DNA from: Phlegmacium glaucopus | Lineage: Eukaryota > Basidiomycota > Agaricomycetes > Agaricales > Cortinariaceae | Reading direction: 5' to 3' | Length of the DNA: 64,000 nt | NCBI GenBank assembly: GCA_015039465.1 | Contig: MU130549.1 | Location: 245,930 to 309,929 of the forward strand | Shown: positions 61,921-64,000 of the stretch, in pieces | Layout: each line of letters opens with the position of its first letter | How positions within the stretch are numbered: position 1 is the stretch's first letter | The notes under the pieces: generated by a model | Database searches by the model: none | The model's input: only the letters and a program-made list of their open reading frames with translations | Told to the model about the DNA's origin: nothing | Translations under genes and position numbers: made by a program

Positions 61921-62599
61921 ACCGCCTCTTCTCTCCCCAAGTTTCTCCCTCCTTGCTACTTGCTGCTCCTTGTTATTGCCCCCCCCCCCTTGCGCTTACT
62001 GTTCTTGCTCACGCTTTTGATGCAATCCCGTCCCCCTGCTCTCCACCACCTCATCTATCTAAAAGAAATCGTTTTCCTGATTCTATCGTTGTACTTTTTT
62101 TTCTGGGGGTTTACCTACACTCTACCCATTAATCTCACCTCAAACCCCCTCACCAATATCACCACCACCACTGCCGCCACCGTCACCGGCATATCACACA
62201 CCCGCACTCACAATCAAACCAACAAACTATCCGTTCATCACATATCCTTATTTTAAACAACTAACAAACCTTGTATCTTGTACTCACCTTGTATCCTTTT
62301 TCTTCTTTCGTTCTTTCTTTCTTTGCTTGTTATTTAGGTTCCCTACTTGTACTGTTTCCATTTCTCAGTCACCTCGTTTTTCATCATCTTTTTTTTTTGT
62401 TATATGCTACCCCCTCTTTGTATTGCTTTGTATCATTAAATGGATGGATGCTTGCCGTGGGTTTTAATGGTTTTTCTTGTGTTTTTTTTTTACTGCGAAA
62501 GTTATTTTGATGTACTATTACTAGGGATACCGTTTTTTTAATGTGAATTGCTACATTAAAAGTGTATATGCCGCCGGATGACTGGGCTATGTGAGCTGG
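60418..62599 (+). repeat. Segmental duplication, copy 2 (IRE1-derived)
   Basis: Same block as 53035-55291. The left breakpoint falls just before ACGCCTA.ACCTT inside exon 3 of the chimera; the right one is near GTGAGCTG, a few bases before the inverted-repeat element at 62606. 61921-62599 is the duplicated IRE1 3' UTR, with indels and a C9-10 run at 61981. Confidence 0.9.
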
Positions 62600-62605
62600 A
62601 TCAAG

Positions 62606-63402
62606 CTATCCAGAAACCCCCGTTTCTAAGAGAAACCCGGGGTTTCAAAGATGTTGGGAAGAAACCCCCCCTCCATGAGCTGAGCAAGGTTGTTTGTATA
62701 TGTTATCAGAAACCCCCAGGTCGGGGTTCAATAATAGTGCCGAACTTGTGCCAGCTTGATGTAGCATATCGTTCAATTGGTGTGAGGGTTGAACGTTGAG
62801 CGCTGAGCCCATTCAAATTATTTATTTTGATCTCTACATGCCCAAAATTCAACCCTGCTTACCTTTCTCATGATTGAACTTCGTCTATCTGCTGTCCCTG
62901 GAGCATCTTGTCTCGTGCAACCTTGTGTGGACTGAAGTTTTCACCCTGCTCATCATCATCTGGATAGTATACATGCATGCATAATAGGCTCATATTAACA
63001 TGGAAAACAAAAAATCTATACATTCAAACATTATATGTAGTAGTCCTGTGATATAAATTATAATATATTTTGTACATTTTTACACCTTGAATTGTCCCTT
63101 GATCCTCTGGGGTCAATATTGAATAGTAATCCACAGATTATGAATTTTTGTATGGAGAGTATCTAGTTATACTAGAGCCGAAATATGTAGATTCAAATAC
63201 AAGATAGTCCCCTGGAGGTGCACTACTATGTCACGAATTTAGTTTGCAGCCAACCGATCGTTGGTCGGACTTTCAATGTCGGAAGGGAAAATATAGACTG
63301 CCGATTTAGTGCCGATAAGCGACTTTGGGGAGGAACCCGGGTTTCTGGATAACTTATTTAGAAACCCCGGGTTTCTTCTTAGAAACGGGGGTTTCTGGAT
63401 AG
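62606..63402. mobile_element. Inverted-repeat element with ~41-bp TIRs
   Basis: About 797 bp beginning CTATCCAGAAACCCCCGTTT and ending in the reverse complement; the TIRs match over ~41 bp (one 2-bp indel). Further copies of the AAACCC/GGGTTT core lie inside both ends (62645-62720, 63332-63370). No clear target duplication was found and there is no transposase ORF. The superfamily is unassigned. Confidence 0.75.
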
Positions 63403-63432
63403 TTTAATCCCACGCTGCGGGTCCACCATGTA

Positions 63433-63493
63433 CAGTCGACTCCCTCATAACCCATAGGCGGAATTACCGTAATTTCCCCTAGGGTTATGACTG
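63433..63493. mobile_element. Tiny TA-flanked MITE (pogo/Tc1-like ends)
   Basis: CAGTCGACTCCCTCATAACCC at the left and a GGGTTATGACTG counterpart at the right, flanked by TA (63431-63432 and 63494-63495). Only 61 bp: essentially two terminal repeats with almost no interior. Confidence 0.6.
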
Positions 63494-63726
63494 TATTATA
63501 CATTCTATATGCGGCTCTCACTGAAAAGTTTCAACATCACAGCCTCAACTTTAATCTCGGCTCTGGCTGTTACGCCCGCCTGATGAGTAAGCAATGATTA
63601 ATGATTAACATCTTGATTAGGTGCACGGCGCCACAAATTGTACAGCGGCGGAATCGGCAATCAAAAATAAAAAAATAAAAAAATTAACTACAATTAAAAT
63701 TGTTAATATAATTAAAAACTACAATT

Positions 63727-64000
63727 ATGTCATCAGGAAAACTTGCGGCGCAGAAGCAGCTGCACGAGCCCGAGCAGGTAGGAAAAAAAAGAAGAATCTA
63801 AGCCAACTGGCGAAAACCTTGAAAGAAAATATGCTGAAGACTTTGGCCTCAGTCCCACTTACAACCTTCCGAAAATGGGAGCATAGGATGGGGCATTGGA
63901 TGAATGCTTACAGAGACTTAGCGCTCGCAGGAATATACTATTGGGGCAGGCCAGCGGAATTCAAGTTGAATATTTTAATTACTCCGTCAATTTTGAAGCT
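63727..64000 (+). CDS. Partial ORF, possibly transposon-derived, cut by the window end
   Basis: ATG at 63727 opens MSSGKLAAQKQLHEP. The frame then shifts in an A-run near 63783-63790 and continues as LSQLAKTLKENMLK, then TTFRKWEHRMGHWMNAYR to the window edge. The WEHRM..WM.AYR segment resembles helix-turn-helix parts of repeated Agaricomycete proteins linked to DDE transposases, but this is a weak impression. Either a one-base indel or an unseen intron explains the shift. Confidence 0.4.

Overview
The window is nuclear DNA from a filamentous basidiomycete, most likely an Agaricomycete. The genes are intron-dense, with introns mostly of 50-110 nt. Conserved fungal genes (VPS15, Hsp110/SSE1, SET1, JIP5, cytosolic seryl-tRNA synthetase, IRE1) sit next to lineage-typical accessory families (a Crinkler-like protein, a FunK1 kinase remnant, an F-box protein) and many short inverted-repeat transposable elements. 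Gene models were assembled by eye from reading frames, splice sites and family conservation. For the genes whose exon lengths were summed (stated in the entries) the total is a multiple of three; for the others the junctions were checked by frame and family conservation only.

Layout. 0-10 kb: 5' end of VPS15 (-), SSE1 (-), a DUF1308/C7orf25-like gene (+), and a Crinkler-type gene with two tandem header domains, a nuclease-like region and a kinase (-). 10-13 kb: a single-pass membrane protein (-). 13-18 kb: a gene-poor stretch with a foldback repeat carrying a nested TA-flanked MITE and a deleted FunK1 kinase. 18-25 kb: a proline/serine-rich protein and a full SET1 H3K4 methyltransferase (+). 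25-28.6 kb: gene-poor. 28.6-44 kb: a compact, all-minus block with an eight-exon uncharacterised protein, an ALDH7-type dehydrogenase, JIP5, an F-box protein, a GT32-like glycosyltransferase and SerRS. 44-54.6 kb: an acidic nuclear-looking protein, a serine-rich membrane protein and full-length IRE1 (all +). 55-64 kb: transposable elements surrounding a second IRE1-derived gene.

The most unusual item is that second gene (59624-61920). It is an intact 678-codon reading frame in which C2H2 zinc-finger exons replace the luminal sensor and transmembrane segment of IRE1, fused in frame to a complete IRE1 kinase plus KEN RNase. It arose from a segmental duplication of the 3' half of the IRE1 gene about 5 kb upstream, including its 3' flank. 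Kinase and RNase catalytic residues are kept, so it looks like a soluble, ER-independent IRE1-type kinase/RNase tethered to zinc fingers. The two IRE1 copies are separated by a hAT-like element with a perfect 8-bp target duplication and by a 2-kb element with ~590-bp terminal inverted repeats.

Other points worth attention: three apparent GC-AG introns (one in SSE1, two in the ALDH7 gene), an 11-nt microexon in the ALDH7 gene, and only 41 bp between the stop codon of the serine-rich membrane protein gene and the IRE1 start codon.
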